DNA from: Klebsiella spallanzanii
GTDB lineage: Bacteria > Pseudomonadota > Gammaproteobacteria > Enterobacterales > Enterobacteriaceae
Direction of reading: 5' to 3'
Assembly (NCBI RefSeq): GCF_902158555.1
Contig: NZ_CABGGS010000006.1
Coordinates: forward strand, 99,068 to 146,459
DNA: 47,392 bases
Below, piece by piece: positions 26,080 to 36,257 of this stretch. A model generated the notes under the pieces. The model did not search any database. It saw only the letters and a program-made list of their open reading frames with translations, and was not told the origin of the DNA. The number at the start of each line of letters is the position of its first letter. Position 1 is the stretch's first letter. The position numbers and the translations under genes are program-made.

Positions 26080-27462
26080 ATGAGTCAAAATTCAGCTAAT
26101 CCGGCAACCCTACGCTTGCCTTTTAAAGAAAAACTCGCCTATGGGCTGGGTGATTTAGGTTCCAATATCCTGCTGGACATTGGCACGCTCTATTTACTCA
26201 AATTTTATACCGATGTCCTTGGTTTACCGGGAACTTACGGCGGTATTATTTTCCTTATCGCCAAGTTTTTTACCGCATTTACCGATATGGGCACCGGGAT
26301 TATGCTCGATTCGCGGCGTAAAATCGGTCCAAAAGGTAAATTCCGTCCATTCCTGATTTACGCAGCTTTCCCGGTTACGCTTCTGGCTATCGCTAACTTT
26401 GTCGGCACGCCGTTTGAAATCACCGGCAAAACGGTGATGGCGACGGTGCTGTTTATGCTGTACGGACTGTTCTTCAGCATGATGAACTGCTCTTATGGCG
26501 CGATGGTACCCGCGATCACGAAAAACCCGGATGAGCGCGCTTCGCTTGCCGCCTGGCGTCAGGGCGGCGCGACGCTCGGCCTGCTGCTGTGCACCGTCGG
26601 CTTTGTGCCAGTGATGAACCTGATCGAAGGCAACTCGCAACTGGGTTATATCTTCGCCGCCACGCTGTTCTCCCTGTTCGGCCTGCTGTTTATGTGGCTG
26701 TGCTATGCGGGAGTTAAAGAGCGCTACGTCGAAGTTAAGCCCGTTGATGCGGCGCAAAAGCCGGGGTTACTGCAATCCTTCCGCGCCATCGCTGGCAACC
26801 GCCCGCTGTTTATTCTGTGCATTGCCAATCTCTGTACGCTCGGCGCGTTTAACGTCAAGCTAGCGATTCAGGTCTATTACACCCAGTACGTCCTGAATGA
26901 CCCCATCCTCCTCTCCTGGATGGGATTTTTCAGCATGGGCTGTATCTTTATTGGCGTCTTTTTAATGCCCATGATGGTCAGACGCTTTGGTAAGAAGAAG
27001 GTTTATATCGGCGGCCTGCTGATTTGGATTGCGGGCGATCTACTCAACTACTTCTTTGGCGGCGGGTCGGTCAGTTTTGTTGCTTTCTCCTGTCTGGCCT
27101 TCTTTGGTTCGGCGTTCGTCAACAGCCTGAACTGGGCGCTGGTCTCCGACACGGTGGAATATGGTGAATGGCGCACCGGCGTGCGTTCTGAAGGTACTGT
27201 GTACACCGGATTTACCTTCTTCCGTAAAGTGTCGCAGGCGCTGGCTGGCTTCTTCCCCGGCTGGATGCTGACCCAGATTGGCTATGTGCCCAACGTGGTG
27301 CAATCGGCGGGTACCGTCGAAGGCTTACGCCAGCTGATTTTTATTTATCCGTGCGCGCTAGCGGTGATCACCATCGTGGCGATGGGCTGTTTCTACAACC
27401 TTAACGAGAAGATGTATGTCCGTATCGTTGAAGAGATAGAAGCCCGTAAACAACCTGTCTGA
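26080..27462 (+). CDS. yihP: GPH-family transporter, likely sulfopropanediol exporter
   Basis: 460 aa, twelve hydrophobic segments, with the glycoside-pentoside-hexuronide signature (KLAYGLGDLGSNILLDIGTLYLLKFYTD at the start and DTVEYGEWRTG late). It is about 60-70% similar by eye to the following protein, so the two come from a duplication. In E. coli the copy next to yihQ is YihP, proposed to export 2,3-dihydroxypropane-1-sulfonate. The direction is inferred from E. coli and not visible in sequence. Confidence 0.9.
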   Translation: MSQNSANPATLRLPFKEKLAYGLGDLGSNILLDIGTLYLLKFYTDVLGLPGTYGGIIFLIAKFFTAFTDMGTGIMLDSRRKIGPKGKFRPFLIYAAFPVTLLAIANFVGTPFEITGKTVMATVLFMLYGLFFSMMNCSYGAMVPAITKNPDERASLAAWRQGGATLGLLLCTVGFVPVMNLIEGNSQLGYIFAATLFSLFGLLFMWLCYAGVKERYVEVKPVDAAQKPGLLQSFRAIAGNRPLFILCIANLCTLGAFNVKLAIQVYYTQYVLNDPILLSWMGFFSMGCIFIGVFLMPMMVRRFGKKKVYIGGLLIWIAGDLLNYFFGGGSVSFVAFSCLAFFGSAFVNSLNWALVSDTVEYGEWRTGVRSEGTVYTGFTFFRKVSQALAGFFPGWMLTQIGYVPNVVQSAGTVEGLRQLIFIYPCALAVITIVAMGCFYNLNEKMYVRIVEEIEARKQPV

Positions 27463-27473
27463 TAATAATAATG

Positions 27474-27497
27474 AATAGCGCCCTACGGGGCGTTATT
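27474..27497 (+). terminator. intercistronic hairpin yihP-yihO
   Basis: AATAGCGCCC (27474-27483) pairs with GGGCGTTATT (27488-27497) with one G-T pair around TACG. It fills most of the 46-base gap between the two transporter genes and lacks a T run. Confidence 0.5.
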
Positions 27498-27508
27498 GAG
27501 GAGCGATT

Positions 27509-28891
27509 ATGTCTGACCATGATCCGCTAACGCTAAAACTGAGCCTACGGGAAAAATGCGCCTATGGCGTGGGTGACTTCGGCTCAAATTTGATGCTGTG
27601 TATCGGCACGCTGTATCTGCTTAAATTTTATACCGATGAACTAGGGATGCCTGCATATTACGGCGGGATCATCTTTCTGGTAGCGAAGTTCTTCACTGCC
27701 TTCACCGATATGCTGACCGGCGTATTACTGGACTCGCGGCGTAATATCGGCGCAAAGGGGAAATTCAGGCCTTTTATTCTGTATGCCTCATTCCCCGTCG
27801 CGCTGGTCGCCACAGCGCAGTTTTTAGCGACAGATTTTACGCTAACGGTGAAAACGGGGCTGGCGACGGTGCTGTTTATGTTGTTCGGTCTGTTCTATAG
27901 CCTGATGAACTGCTCTTACGGGGCGATGGTTCCCGCCATCACTAAAAACCCGCACCAGCGCGCAGAACTCGCCGCGTGGCGACAGGGCGGCGCAACCCTG
28001 GGCCTGCTGCTGTGTACCGTTGGCTTTATGCCCATTCAGGCGCTTTTTACAAGTTCACCTTCGCTTGGCTATCTGATTGCTGCGCTGATCTTCTCCGTTT
28101 GCGGGTTATTCAGCATGTGGTGGTGCTTTAGCGGGGTGAAAGAGCGCTATATTGAAATCGTACCGGATCATCATAAACCCAGTATTCTCAAGTCATTCTG
28201 CGCGATTTTCCGTAACCCTCCTCTGCTGGTGCTGTGTATTGCTAACCTGTGTACGCTGGCGGCATTTAACATCAAGCTGGCGATTCAGGTCTATTACACC
28301 CAGTACGTACTGAACGATATCCATCTGCTGTCATGGATGGGCTTTTTCAGTATGGGATGCATTCTGGTGGGTGTTTTTCTTGTCCCCACAACGGTGAAGC
28401 GCTTCGGTAAAAAGCAGGTTTACCTGGGTGGACTGGCATTGTGGGCCATAGGCGATGTGCTGAACTTTTTCTGGGGAAGTACATCATTTTTATTTGTGAC
28501 GTTCTCCTGCATGGCCTTCTTTGGCACTGCCTTCGTTAACAGTCTGAACTGGGCGCTGGTTCCGGATACGGTTGATTACGGTGAGTGGAAAACGGGTATT
28601 CGTGCGGAAGGGTCGGTTTATACCGGTTATACCTTTTCACGAAAAATTTCCGCAGCGCTTGCTGGGTTCTTGCCAGGAATTATGCTGACGCAAATTGGTT
28701 ATATCCCCAATGTTGCGCAAAGTGAAACTACGCTACTCGGTTTACGCCAGCTTATTTTCCTCTGTCCCTGCAGTCTGGCGATTATCGCGGCATTCACTAT
28801 GGGCTTATTTTACAAGCTCAATGAAAGCCGTTTTGCTTTTATTATCGAGGAAATTGGCCAACGAAAAAAACAACACAACCCGGTATTGTGA
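27509..28891 (+). CDS. yihO: GPH-family transporter, likely sulfoquinovose importer
   Basis: 460 aa paralogue of the upstream transporter with the same signatures (CAYGVGDFGSNLMLCIGTLYLLKF, VDYGEWKTG) and twelve membrane segments. By position next to ompL it corresponds to E. coli YihO, the proposed sulfoquinovose and sulfoquinovosyl-glycerol importer. AGGAGCG precedes the ATG. Import versus export roles of the two copies rest on E. coli gene order and literature. Confidence 0.9.
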   Translation: MSDHDPLTLKLSLREKCAYGVGDFGSNLMLCIGTLYLLKFYTDELGMPAYYGGIIFLVAKFFTAFTDMLTGVLLDSRRNIGAKGKFRPFILYASFPVALVATAQFLATDFTLTVKTGLATVLFMLFGLFYSLMNCSYGAMVPAITKNPHQRAELAAWRQGGATLGLLLCTVGFMPIQALFTSSPSLGYLIAALIFSVCGLFSMWWCFSGVKERYIEIVPDHHKPSILKSFCAIFRNPPLLVLCIANLCTLAAFNIKLAIQVYYTQYVLNDIHLLSWMGFFSMGCILVGVFLVPTTVKRFGKKQVYLGGLALWAIGDVLNFFWGSTSFLFVTFSCMAFFGTAFVNSLNWALVPDTVDYGEWKTGIRAEGSVYTGYTFSRKISAALAGFLPGIMLTQIGYIPNVAQSETTLLGLRQLIFLCPCSLAIIAAFTMGLFYKLNESRFAFIIEEIGQRKKQHNPVL

Positions 28892-28920
28892 ATAACTAAA
28901 AGACCTCTTTTTTAATTATT

Positions 28921-28950
28921 GCCGCTCTATCCATTTTAATGGATAGCGGC
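28921..28950 (+). terminator. hairpin between yihO and ompL
   Basis: GCCG plus CTATCCATT (28921-28935) pairs with AATGGATAG plus CGGC (28938-28950), with a two-base bulge. It lies between yihO and ompL without a T run and could tune ompL relative to the operon. Confidence 0.5.
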
Positions 28951-28977
28951 TCCCCTACGTTAAAAAATGGATTTATT

Positions 28978-29670
28978 ATGAAAAAAATAAACGCGATACT
29001 TCTGTTAACCTCTGTTATCTCTACCTCTGCGTTTGCTGGTGCTTATGTGGAAAATCGCGAGGCGTATAACCTTGCATCCGATCAGATGGAGGTCATGCTG
29101 CGCGTTGGCTATAACTTTGATATGGGCGCTGGCTTGATGCTCACCAACACCTATACTCTACAACGCAAAGATGAGTTAAAGCATGGCTATAACGAAATCG
29201 AAGGCTGGTATCCGCTATTCAGACCAACGGATAAATTAACGATTCAGCCGGGAGGGCTAATTACCGACAAGAGCATTGGCTCCAGCGGTGCGGTTTATCT
29301 GGATGTGAATTACAAATTTACCCCATGGTTTAATCTGACCGTGCGTAACCGCTATAATCACAATAACTACAGCTCAACTGACTTAAACGGTGAGCAAGAT
29401 AATAATGATACCTACGAAGTAGGTACCTATTGGAATTTTATTATCACCGATAAATTCTCTTATACTTTTGAACCACACTATTTTACGCGGGTGAATGACT
29501 TTAATAGTAGCAACGGTAAAGACCATCACTGGGAAATTACCAATACCTTCAGGTATCGGATCAATCAAAACTGGCTGCCTTACTTTGAACTACGCTGGCT
29601 GGATCGCAATGTGGAGCCGTACCACCGGGAGCAAAACCAGATTCGCGCTGGGGTGAAGTATTTCTTTTAA
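28978..29670 (+). CDS. ompL: OmpL, KdgM-family porin of the sulfoquinovose cluster
   Basis: 230 aa from the ATG at 28978, the E. coli OmpL length; the frame is open 13 codons further up but without a signal peptide. The signal peptide (KKINAILLLTSVISTSAFA) is followed by a beta-rich mature chain with EIEGWYP, IQPGGLI, RNRYNHN, NDFNSSNG and WLPYFELRWLDRN, ending KYFF. Its place behind yihO suggests it lets sulfoquinovosides across the outer membrane. It shares family blocks with the porin at 405-1103. Confidence 0.95.
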   Translation: MKKINAILLLTSVISTSAFAGAYVENREAYNLASDQMEVMLRVGYNFDMGAGLMLTNTYTLQRKDELKHGYNEIEGWYPLFRPTDKLTIQPGGLITDKSIGSSGAVYLDVNYKFTPWFNLTVRNRYNHNNYSSTDLNGEQDNNDTYEVGTYWNFIITDKFSYTFEPHYFTRVNDFNSSNGKDHHWEITNTFRYRINQNWLPYFELRWLDRNVEPYHREQNQIRAGVKYFF

Positions 29671-29684
29671 GTTTTTTAGGCAAA

Positions 29685-29713
29685 AAAAAGCCGCTGATAA
29701 TCAGCGGCTTTTT
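29685..29713. terminator. bidirectional terminator ompL / typA
   Basis: AAAAAGCCGCTGA and TCAGCGGCTTTTT form a long perfect stem around TAA, with A and T runs on both sides, so it can stop both convergent transcripts. Confidence 0.92.
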
Positions 29714-29731
29714 CATAGCAAGAAGCGTTAA

Positions 29732-31555
29732 TTAATCTTCTTTAGAACCACGCATCGCGCGTTTACGATCGTTCTCGGTCAGGTGACGCTTACGAATACG
29801 GACAGAAGTCGGAGTGACTTCTACCAGTTCGTCGTCATCGATGAACTCAAGAGCTTGCTCCAGCGTCATTTTCAGTGCCGGAACCAGGGTCGTCGCTTCG
29901 TCAGTACCGGAAGCACGCATGTTGGTCAGTTTCTTACCGGTCAGGCAGTTTACAGTCAGGTCGTTAGAACGGCTGTGAATACCGATGATCTGGCCTTCGT
30001 AAACTTCGGCACCGTGGCCCAGGAACAGCTTGCCGCGATCCTGCAGGCTGAACAGTGCGAACGCAACCGCTTTACCCTGACCGTTGGAGATCAGTACACC
30101 GTTCTGGCGCTGACCCACATCACCCGCACGAACGTCGTCGTAATGGCTGAAGGTGGAGTACAGCAGACCGGTACCGGAGGTCATGGTCATGAATTCTGAA
30201 CGGAAGCCGATCAGACCACGGCTTGGGATTACGTAGTCAAGACGTACGCGGCCTTTGCCATCTGGATTCATGTTTTTCAGGTCGCCTTTACGCTCGCCCA
30301 GTGCCTGCATGACAGACCCCTGGTGCTGCTCTTCGACATCCAGCGTGACGTTTTCGAACGGCTCTTGTTTACGGCCATCGATTTCGCGGAAGATAACTTT
30401 CGGACGGGAAACCGCCATCTCGAAACCTTCACGACGCATGTTCTCGATAAGAACAGACAGGTGCAGTTCACCACGGCCAGAAACGCGGAATGCGTCTGCA
30501 TCCGGGGTTTCTTCAACGCGCAGCGCCACGTTATGTACCAGCTCTTTGTTCAGACGGTCAAGGATCTGACGAGAAGTAACGTACTTACCTTCTTTACCGC
30601 AGAACGGAGAGGTGTTAACGCAGAAGAACATAGATACGGTCGGCTCATCGACAGACAGCGCCGGCAGCGCTTCAACATTCTGCGTATCGCAGATGGTATC
30701 AGAGATGTTCAGTTCGCCCAGACCAGTGATGGCGATGATGTCGCCCGCTTCCGCGATGTCGCTATCGATACGCTCGAGGCCCAAATGGGTCAGAACTTTA
30801 CCGACTTTACCGTTACGCGTTTTGCCTTCACTATCAATGATAGTGACTTGCTGGTTCGGCTTAACTTTACCGCGTTTGATGCGGCCGATGCCGATAACAC
30901 CAACGTAGTTGTTGTAGTCCAGCTGGGAGATTTGCATCTGCAGCGGGCCATCCAGGTCAACGTTCGGAGCCGGAACACGATCGACGATAGTCTGATACAG
31001 CGGAGTCATATCTTCAGCCATATCTTCGTGATCCAGACCCGCGATACCATTCAGCGCAGAAGCGTAAACGATAGGGAAGTCCAGCTGTTCGTCGGTGGCG
31101 TCGAGGTTAACGAACAGGTCAAATACCTGGTCAACTACCCAATCAGGACGCGCGCCCGGACGGTCAACTTTGTTGATAACAACAATGGGCTTCAGGCCAT
31201 GAGCAAAGGCTTTTTTGGTCACGAAGCGCGTCTGCGGCATCGGACCATCCATTGCATCAACGACCAACAGAACGGAATCAACCATGGACATAACACGTTC
31301 AACTTCACCACCGAAGTCGGCGTGCCCTGGGGTATCAACGATGTTGATACGGTAGTCATTCCATTTGATAGCGGTGTTTTTAGCCAGGATGGTAATCCCG
31401 CGCTCTTTCTCCAAATCGTTGGAGTCCATCACTCGCTCTTGAGTTTCGGCACGCGCGTCGAACGTACCGGATTGCTGCAGCAGCTTATCAACCAGGGTAG
31501 TTTTACCATGGTCAACGTGCGCGATGATGGCGATATTACGCAAATTTTCGATCAC
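29732..31555 (-). CDS. typA: BipA/TypA ribosome-associated GTPase
   Basis: 607 aa translational GTPase. G1 is [16 protein letters not shown]3 is [16 protein letters not shown]4 is [10 protein letters not shown]-Tu-like domain 2 and EF-G-like domains follow, then the BipA-specific C-terminal domain with the basic tail [15 protein letters not shown]. The family helps 50S subunit assembly at low temperature and stress. It diverges from glnA across 378 bp. In E. coli yihLMN lie between typA and ompL; they are absent here. Confidence 0.98.
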   Translation of the reverse strand: MIENLRNIAIIAHVDHGKTTLVDKLLQQSGTFDARAETQERVMDSNDLEKERGITILAKNTAIKWNDYRINIVDTPGHADFGGEVERVMSMVDSVLLVVDAMDGPMPQTRFVTKKAFAHGLKPIVVINKVDRPGARPDWVVDQVFDLFVNLDATDEQLDFPIVYASALNGIAGLDHEDMAEDMTPLYQTIVDRVPAPNVDLDGPLQMQISQLDYNNYVGVIGIGRIKRGKVKPNQQVTIIDSEGKTRNGKVGKVLTHLGLERIDSDIAEAGDIIAITGLGELNISDTICDTQNVEALPALSVDEPTVSMFFCVNTSPFCGKEGKYVTSRQILDRLNKELVHNVALRVEETPDADAFRVSGRGELHLSVLIENMRREGFEMAVSRPKVIFREIDGRKQEPFENVTLDVEEQHQGSVMQALGERKGDLKNMNPDGKGRVRLDYVIPSRGLIGFRSEFMTMTSGTGLLYSTFSHYDDVRAGDVGQRQNGVLISNGQGKAVAFALFSLQDRGKLFLGHGAEVYEGQIIGIHSRSNDLTVNCLTGKKLTNMRASGTDEATTLVPALKMTLEQALEFIDDDELVEVTPTSVRIRKRHLTENDRKRAMRGSKED

Positions 31556-31706
31556 AACTTTGCCTCAGGCATTAGAAATAGCGCGTTATTGTACACGGAT
31601 TAATCGCAGTACAAAACAGGATCACAAACATCCTCCGCAAACAAGTATTGCAGAGATTCTTTGTGATCGCTTTCACGGAGCGTTAAAAGGGTTATTAAAG
31701 GTCAAT

Positions 31707-31797
31707 TGCACCAAATAAGTGCCCAATGTTCACACAAATGCACTATATTGGTGCAATGCATTCATTTTGGTGCAACCCTTTTGCACGATGATGTGCA
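31707..31797 (+). promoter_or_regulatory. NtrC-binding sites upstream of glnA
   Basis: Best sites are TGCACTATATTGGTGCA (31739-31755) and GCATTCATTTTGGTGCA (31758-31774), resembling NtrC sites 1 and 2 of E. coli glnA. Weaker ones are TGCACCAAATAAGTGCC (31707-31723) and TGCACGATGATGTGCA (31782-31797). They should act as enhancer for sigma-54 polymerase at glnAp2 and repress the overlapping glnAp1. The rest of the 31556-31933 gap holds no gene. Confidence 0.88.
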
Positions 31798-31827
31798 TGA
31801 TAACGCCTTTTGGGGGCAATTTAAAAG

Positions 31828-31843
31828 TTGGCACAGATTTCGC
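31828..31843 (+). promoter_or_regulatory. sigma-54 promoter glnAp2
   Basis: TTGGCACAGATTTCGC has the -24 TGGCAC and -12 TCGC elements at the proper spacing. It lies 91 bases before the glnA start and about 55-75 bp downstream of the NtrC enhancer sites. Confidence 0.9.
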
Positions 31844-31933
31844 TTTATATTTTTTAAGGCAACAACGCCACTTTTGACAGTTAAAAAGTTTTCGTTTCCA
31901 CGACGACACAGACCAATCCGGGAGAGTTTAAGT

Positions 31934-33343
31934 ATGTCCGCTGAACACGTTTTGACGATGCTGAACGAGCATGAAGTGAAGTTTGTCGATCTGCGCTTCA
32001 CCGATACTAAAGGTAAAGAACAGCACGTTACTATTCCTTCTCATCAGGTAAATGCCGAATTCTTCGAAGAAGGCAAAATGTTTGATGGCTCCTCGATTGG
32101 CGGCTGGAAAGGTATTAACGAATCCGACATGGTTCTGATGCCGGACGCAACCACCGCGCTGATCGACCCGTTCTATGAAGAACCGACTCTGATCATCCGC
32201 TGCGATATCCTGGAACCAGGTACGCTGCAGGGCTATGACCGCGACCCGCGCTCCATCGCTAAACGCGCTGAAGAGTATCTGCGCTCTACCGGCCTTGCTG
32301 ACACCGTGCTGTTCGGGCCAGAACCAGAATTCTTCCTGTTCGACGACATTCGTTTTGGTGCGTCTATCTCCGGTTCCCACGTTGCTATCGATGATATCGA
32401 AGGCGCATGGAACTCCTCCACCAAATACGAAGGCGGCAACAAAGGCCACCGTCCGGGCGTGAAAGGCGGTTATTTCCCGGTTCCGCCAGTAGACTCTTCT
32501 CAGGATATCCGCTCCACCATGTGTATGATCATGGAAGAGATGGGCCTGGTTGTTGAAGCTCACCACCACGAAGTCGCGACTGCAGGTCAGAACGAAATCG
32601 CTACCCGCTTTAATACCATGACCAAAAAAGCGGACGAAATTCAGATCTACAAATATGTTGTACACAACGTCGCACACCGTTTCGGTAAAACAGCGACCTT
32701 TATGCCAAAACCAATGTTTGGCGATAACGGTTCCGGTATGCACTGCCATATGTCCCTGTCCAAGAACGGCGTAAACCTGTTCTCCGGCGACAAATACGCA
32801 GGCCTGTCTGAACAAGCGCTGTACTACATTGGCGGCGTTATCAAGCACGCTAAAGCGATTAACGCCCTGGCTAACCCGACCACCAACTCCTACAAGCGTC
32901 TGGTCCCGGGTTACGAAGCACCGGTTATGCTGGCTTACTCCGCCCGTAACCGTTCCGCTTCTATCCGTATTCCGGTAGTCACCTCTCCGAAAGCACGTCG
33001 TATTGAAGTTCGCTTCCCGGACCCGGCAGCTAACCCGTACCTGTGCTTCGCTGCACTGCTGATGGCTGGTCTTGATGGTATCAAGAACAAAATCCATCCG
33101 GGCGAAGCAATGGACAAAAACCTGTATGACCTGCCGCCGGAAGAGGCGAAAGAGATCCCACAGGTTGCAGGCTCTCTGGAAGAAGCACTGAATGCGCTGG
33201 ACGCAGACCGTGAGTTCCTGACCGCTGGCGGCGTATTCACCAACGATGCCATCGATGCTTACATCGCGCTGCGTATCGAAGAAAACGACCGTGTGCGCAT
33301 GACTCCGCATCCGGTTGAATTCGAACTGTACTACAGCGTCTAA
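31934..33343 (+). CDS. glnA: glutamine synthetase type I
   Basis: 469 aa from the ATG at 31934 (GGGAGAG before it). It makes glutamine from glutamate, ammonia and ATP as a dodecamer. Conserved blocks are [16 protein letters not shown], the metal-binding [20 protein letters not shown], and [16 protein letters not shown]. Tyr398 in [11 protein letters not shown] is the adenylylation site used by GlnE. The frame is open a long way upstream of the chosen start, but that part covers the promoter sites. glnL and glnG follow. Confidence 0.99.
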   Translation: MSAEHVLTMLNEHEVKFVDLRFTDTKGKEQHVTIPSHQVNAEFFEEGKMFDGSSIGGWKGINESDMVLMPDATTALIDPFYEEPTLIIRCDILEPGTLQGYDRDPRSIAKRAEEYLRSTGLADTVLFGPEPEFFLFDDIRFGASISGSHVAIDDIEGAWNSSTKYEGGNKGHRPGVKGGYFPVPPVDSSQDIRSTMCMIMEEMGLVVEAHHHEVATAGQNEIATRFNTMTKKADEIQIYKYVVHNVAHRFGKTATFMPKPMFGDNGSGMHCHMSLSKNGVNLFSGDKYAGLSEQALYYIGGVIKHAKAINALANPTTNSYKRLVPGYEAPVMLAYSARNRSASIRIPVVTSPKARRIEVRFPDPAANPYLCFAALLMAGLDGIKNKIHPGEAMDKNLYDLPPEEAKEIPQVAGSLEEALNALDADREFLTAGGVFTNDAIDAYIALRIEENDRVRMTPHPVEFELYYSV

Positions 33344-33443
33344 TTTTGCTGTAAGTCCGCGGTATTCCATGTTGTGGCGTGGGGTACCAAGGATGTTTTG
33401 TTGCCGTGGAAACTTTCAGCCCATCTCAGGATGGGCTTTTTTC
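33344..33443 (+). ncRNA. glnZ: glnA 3'UTR, probable GlnZ sRNA, with terminator
   Basis: The glnA-glnL spacer ends in a stem AGCCCATC (33418-33425) with GATGGGCT (33430-33437) and a six-base T run, a Rho-independent terminator with partial read-through into glnLG. In E. coli and Salmonella the glnA 3' end is released as the Hfq-dependent sRNA GlnZ. The position and terminator fit, but the 5' processing site was not determined, so the start is nominal. Confidence 0.5.
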
Positions 33444-33492
33444 TCCACCAACATGCTGATCTCGCGAGCTTTTTACCAATAAAAAGCTATAC

Positions 33493-33509
33493 TGCACTAA
33501 AATAGTGCA
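33493..33509 (+). promoter_or_regulatory. NtrC operator at the glnL promoter
   Basis: TGCACTAAAATAGTGCA is a near-perfect palindrome matching the NtrC consensus, 23 bases before the glnL start. In E. coli NtrC represses glnLp from such a site. Confidence 0.88.
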
Positions 33510-33531
33510 CTCTTATTCAGGAGACTGTCAG

Positions 33532-34581
33532 ATGGCAACAGGCACACTGCCCGATGCTGGGCAGATCCTTAACTCTTTAATCAACAGTATCTTACTGGTC
33601 GATGACGACCTGGCGGTGCATTACGCGAACCCGGCGGCTCAGCAGCTGCTGGCACAAAGCTCACGTAAGCTATTCGGCACGCCGCTGCCAGAACTGTTGA
33701 GCTATTTCTCGCTGAATATCGGCCTCATGCAGGAGAGCCTGGCTGCGGGCCAGGGTTTTACCGATAACGAAGTCACCCTGGTTATCGATGGCCGCTCGCA
33801 TATCCTTTCCCTGACCGCGCAACGCCTGCCGGAAGGCTATATTCTGCTGGAAATGGCGCCAATGGATAATCAGCGTCGCCTGAGCCAGGAACAGCTACAG
33901 CACGCACAGCAGGTCGCGGCAAGAGACCTGGTTCGCGGTCTGGCCCACGAGATAAAAAACCCGCTGGGTGGCCTGCGCGGCGCAGCGCAGCTACTCAGTA
34001 AAGCGCTGCCCGATCCTGCTCTGACGGAATATACCAAAGTCATTATTGAACAGGCCGATCGGCTAAGAAACCTGGTCGATCGTCTACTGGGACCACAGCA
34101 CCCCGGGATGCACGTAACGGAAAGCATCCATAAAGTTGCTGAGCGGGTGGTAAAGCTGGTGTCAATGGAACTACCAGATAACGTCAAACTGGTTCGCGAC
34201 TATGACCCTAGCCTGCCGGAGCTCCCGCATGACCCGGACCAAATTGAACAGGTGTTGCTGAATATCGTGCGTAATGCGCTGCAGGCGCTGGGACCGGAGG
34301 GTGGCGAGATAACTCTTCGCACCCGGACAGCCTTTCAGCTAACCCTGCACGGCGTGCGTTACCGTCTCGCCGCGCGTATTGACGTTGAAGATAACGGCCC
34401 AGGGATCCCGTCCCATTTACAGGATACGCTGTTTTATCCGATGGTGAGCGGGCGTGAAGGCGGTACCGGACTCGGACTGTCGATTGCCCGCAGCCTTATC
34501 GATCAGCACTCCGGAAAAATTGAATTCACCAGTTGGCCAGGGCATACCGAATTCTCGGTGTACCTGCCTATTCGGAAGTAG
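33532..34581 (+). CDS. glnL: nitrogen sensor kinase NtrB
   Basis: 349 aa from the ATG at 33532 (AGGAGA 8-13 bases upstream). A PAS domain comes first ([25 protein letters not shown]), then the H-box with the phosphorylated histidine in [14 protein letters not shown], then the N-box ([10 protein letters not shown]), G1 (DNGPGIP) and [10 protein letters not shown]. It is cytoplasmic, with no membrane segments. With PII it controls phosphorylation of NtrC. It lies 8 bases before glnG, behind the glnA terminator and its own NtrC-repressed promoter. Confidence 0.98.
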   Translation: MATGTLPDAGQILNSLINSILLVDDDLAVHYANPAAQQLLAQSSRKLFGTPLPELLSYFSLNIGLMQESLAAGQGFTDNEVTLVIDGRSHILSLTAQRLPEGYILLEMAPMDNQRRLSQEQLQHAQQVAARDLVRGLAHEIKNPLGGLRGAAQLLSKALPDPALTEYTKVIIEQADRLRNLVDRLLGPQHPGMHVTESIHKVAERVVKLVSMELPDNVKLVRDYDPSLPELPHDPDQIEQVLLNIVRNALQALGPEGGEITLRTRTAFQLTLHGVRYRLAARIDVEDNGPGIPSHLQDTLFYPMVSGREGGTGLGLSIARSLIDQHSGKIEFTSWPGHTEFSVYLPIRK

Positions 34582-34589
34582 AGGTGTTT

Positions 34590-35999
34590 ATGCAACGAGG
34601 GATAGCATGGATCGTGGACGACGATAGCTCCATCCGTTGGGTGCTTGAACGCGCGCTCACCGGGGCAGGCTTAAGTTGTACAACATTTGAAAGTGGCAAC
34701 GAGGTGCTTGATGCCCTCACCACCAAAACCCCGGATGTGCTGCTGTCTGATATCCGCATGCCGGGAATGGATGGACTGGCGCTACTAAAGCAGATTAAGC
34801 AGCGTCATCCGATGCTCCCGGTCATCATAATGACGGCGCATTCGGATCTGGACGCCGCGGTCAGCGCTTATCAGCAAGGCGCTTTTGATTATCTGCCAAA
34901 ACCGTTTGATATCGATGAAGCGGTGGCGCTGGTTGACCGCGCAATTAGCCACTATCAGGAACAGCAGCAGCCGCGTAATGCGCCGATAAGCAGCCCAACG
35001 GCCGATATTATCGGCGAAGCGCCGGCAATGCAGGACGTCTTTCGCATCATTGGTCGTCTGTCACGCTCTTCAATCAGCGTCCTGATCAACGGCGAGTCCG
35101 GTACCGGTAAAGAGCTGGTTGCCCATGCTCTCCACCGCCATAGCCCGCGAGCCAAGGCACCGTTTATCGCGCTGAATATGGCGGCAATTCCTAAAGATTT
35201 AATTGAGTCAGAACTGTTCGGCCACGAGAAAGGGGCATTTACCGGCGCCAATACCGTGCGTCAGGGACGTTTTGAGCAGGCTGACGGCGGCACGCTGTTC
35301 CTTGATGAGATCGGCGATATGCCGCTGGACGTACAGACTCGTCTGCTGCGCGTTCTGGCCGATGGCCAGTTTTATCGCGTAGGCGGTTATGCGCCCGTGA
35401 AAGTGGATGTACGCATTATTGCTGCCACCCATCAGAACCTTGAACTGCGCGTACAGGAAGGAAAATTCCGCGAGGACTTATTCCACCGCCTGAACGTGAT
35501 TCGCGTTCATCTGCCGCCTTTGCGCGAGCGCCGGGAAGATATTCCTCGTCTGGCGAGGCATTTCCTGCAAATTGCCGCCCGTGAGCTGGGCGTTGAGGCT
35601 AAGCTTCTGCATCCGGAAACCGAGATGGCGTTAACCCGACTAGCCTGGCCCGGTAACGTGCGTCAACTGGAAAACACCTGCCGCTGGCTGACGGTGATGG
35701 CCGCAGGTCAGGAGGTTCTGACTCAGGATCTTCCCAGCGAGCTGTTTGAAACCGCGATACCGGATAATCCAACGCAAATGCTACCGGATAGCTGGGCCAC
35801 GCTGCTGGGGCAATGGGCCGATCGCGCCTTACGTTCCGGTCATCAAAACCTACTATCGGAAGCACAGCCGGAGATGGAGCGCACGCTACTGACTACCGCG
35901 TTACGCCATACTCAGGGGCATAAACAAGAGGCAGCTCGTCTGCTAGGCTGGGGGCGTAACACTCTGACACGTAAGCTAAAAGAGTTAGGGATGGAGTAG
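34590..35999 (+). CDS. glnG: nitrogen regulator NtrC
   Basis: 469 aa from the ATG at 34590; an upstream open stretch overlaps the end of glnL and is not used. The receiver domain has Asp54 in [12 protein letters not shown]. The sigma-54-interacting AAA+ domain has Walker A GESGTGKE, the GAFTGA loop (EKGAFTGAN) and Walker [14 protein letters not shown] Fis-type helix-turn-helix ends the protein ([24 protein letters not shown]). It activates glnAp2 from the sites at 31739-31774. Confidence 0.98.
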   Translation: MQRGIAWIVDDDSSIRWVLERALTGAGLSCTTFESGNEVLDALTTKTPDVLLSDIRMPGMDGLALLKQIKQRHPMLPVIIMTAHSDLDAAVSAYQQGAFDYLPKPFDIDEAVALVDRAISHYQEQQQPRNAPISSPTADIIGEAPAMQDVFRIIGRLSRSSISVLINGESGTGKELVAHALHRHSPRAKAPFIALNMAAIPKDLIESELFGHEKGAFTGANTVRQGRFEQADGGTLFLDEIGDMPLDVQTRLLRVLADGQFYRVGGYAPVKVDVRIIAATHQNLELRVQEGKFREDLFHRLNVIRVHLPPLRERREDIPRLARHFLQIAARELGVEAKLLHPETEMALTRLAWPGNVRQLENTCRWLTVMAAGQEVLTQDLPSELFETAIPDNPTQMLPDSWATLLGQWADRALRSGHQNLLSEAQPEMERTLLTTALRHTQGHKQEAARLLGWGRNTLTRKLKELGME

Positions 36000-36109
36000 C
36001 GAAGCAGCGGCGTGTAAAAAATAGCCGTCCAGCGCAAACTGCTGCTATTTTGTACTTTACTGTTGCAATGCGTTGAGTATGATCGTGCCCGGAAAGACGG
36101 GGGAAAATC

Positions 36110-36220
36110 ATGCTTGAATCACTTATAAATATTATATCGAGCGGCGTCGCAGCCGGTCATACACCGCAGACGGCAGTAGCTGCTGTTCTGTGCGCGGCGA
36201 TGGTTGGTCTGTTTAGCTGA
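36110..36220 (+). CDS. yshB: YshB small protein
   Basis: A 36-aa ORF starting MLESLINIISSG and ending AVLCAAMVGLFS, matching E. coli YshB in length and most residues. A GGGGGA lies upstream of the ATG. It is mostly hydrophobic in its second half and probably membrane-associated. In E. coli and Salmonella it is expressed and has been linked to intracellular life. It follows glnG by 110 bases and precedes a bidirectional terminator. Confidence 0.9.
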   Translation: MLESLINIISSGVAAGHTPQTAVAAVLCAAMVGLFS

Positions 36221-36222
36221 TG

Positions 36223-36254
36223 ATTAACCCTCTCCTTTTCCGGAGAGGGTTAAT
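36223..36254. terminator. bidirectional terminator yshB / hemN
   Basis: ATTAACCCTCTCC (36223-36235) pairs perfectly with GGAGAGGGTTAAT (36242-36254). T tracts are weak on both sides, but the position between convergent genes supports the role. Confidence 0.75.
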
Positions 36255-36257
36255 TGC

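Noticed and set aside
30323..31603. 426-codon frame antisense to typA
   Set aside because: Same reasoning: a mirror of typA codons without a start signal or family resemblance.
31706..31933. In-frame upstream extension of glnA by 76 codons
   Set aside because: It covers the NtrC sites and the sigma-54 promoter; the ATG at 31934 has a ribosome site and gives the family length.
31928..33370. 480-codon frame antisense to glnA
   Set aside because: Fully complementary to a highly conserved gene and its composition mirrors the glnA codons; no ribosome site or domain.
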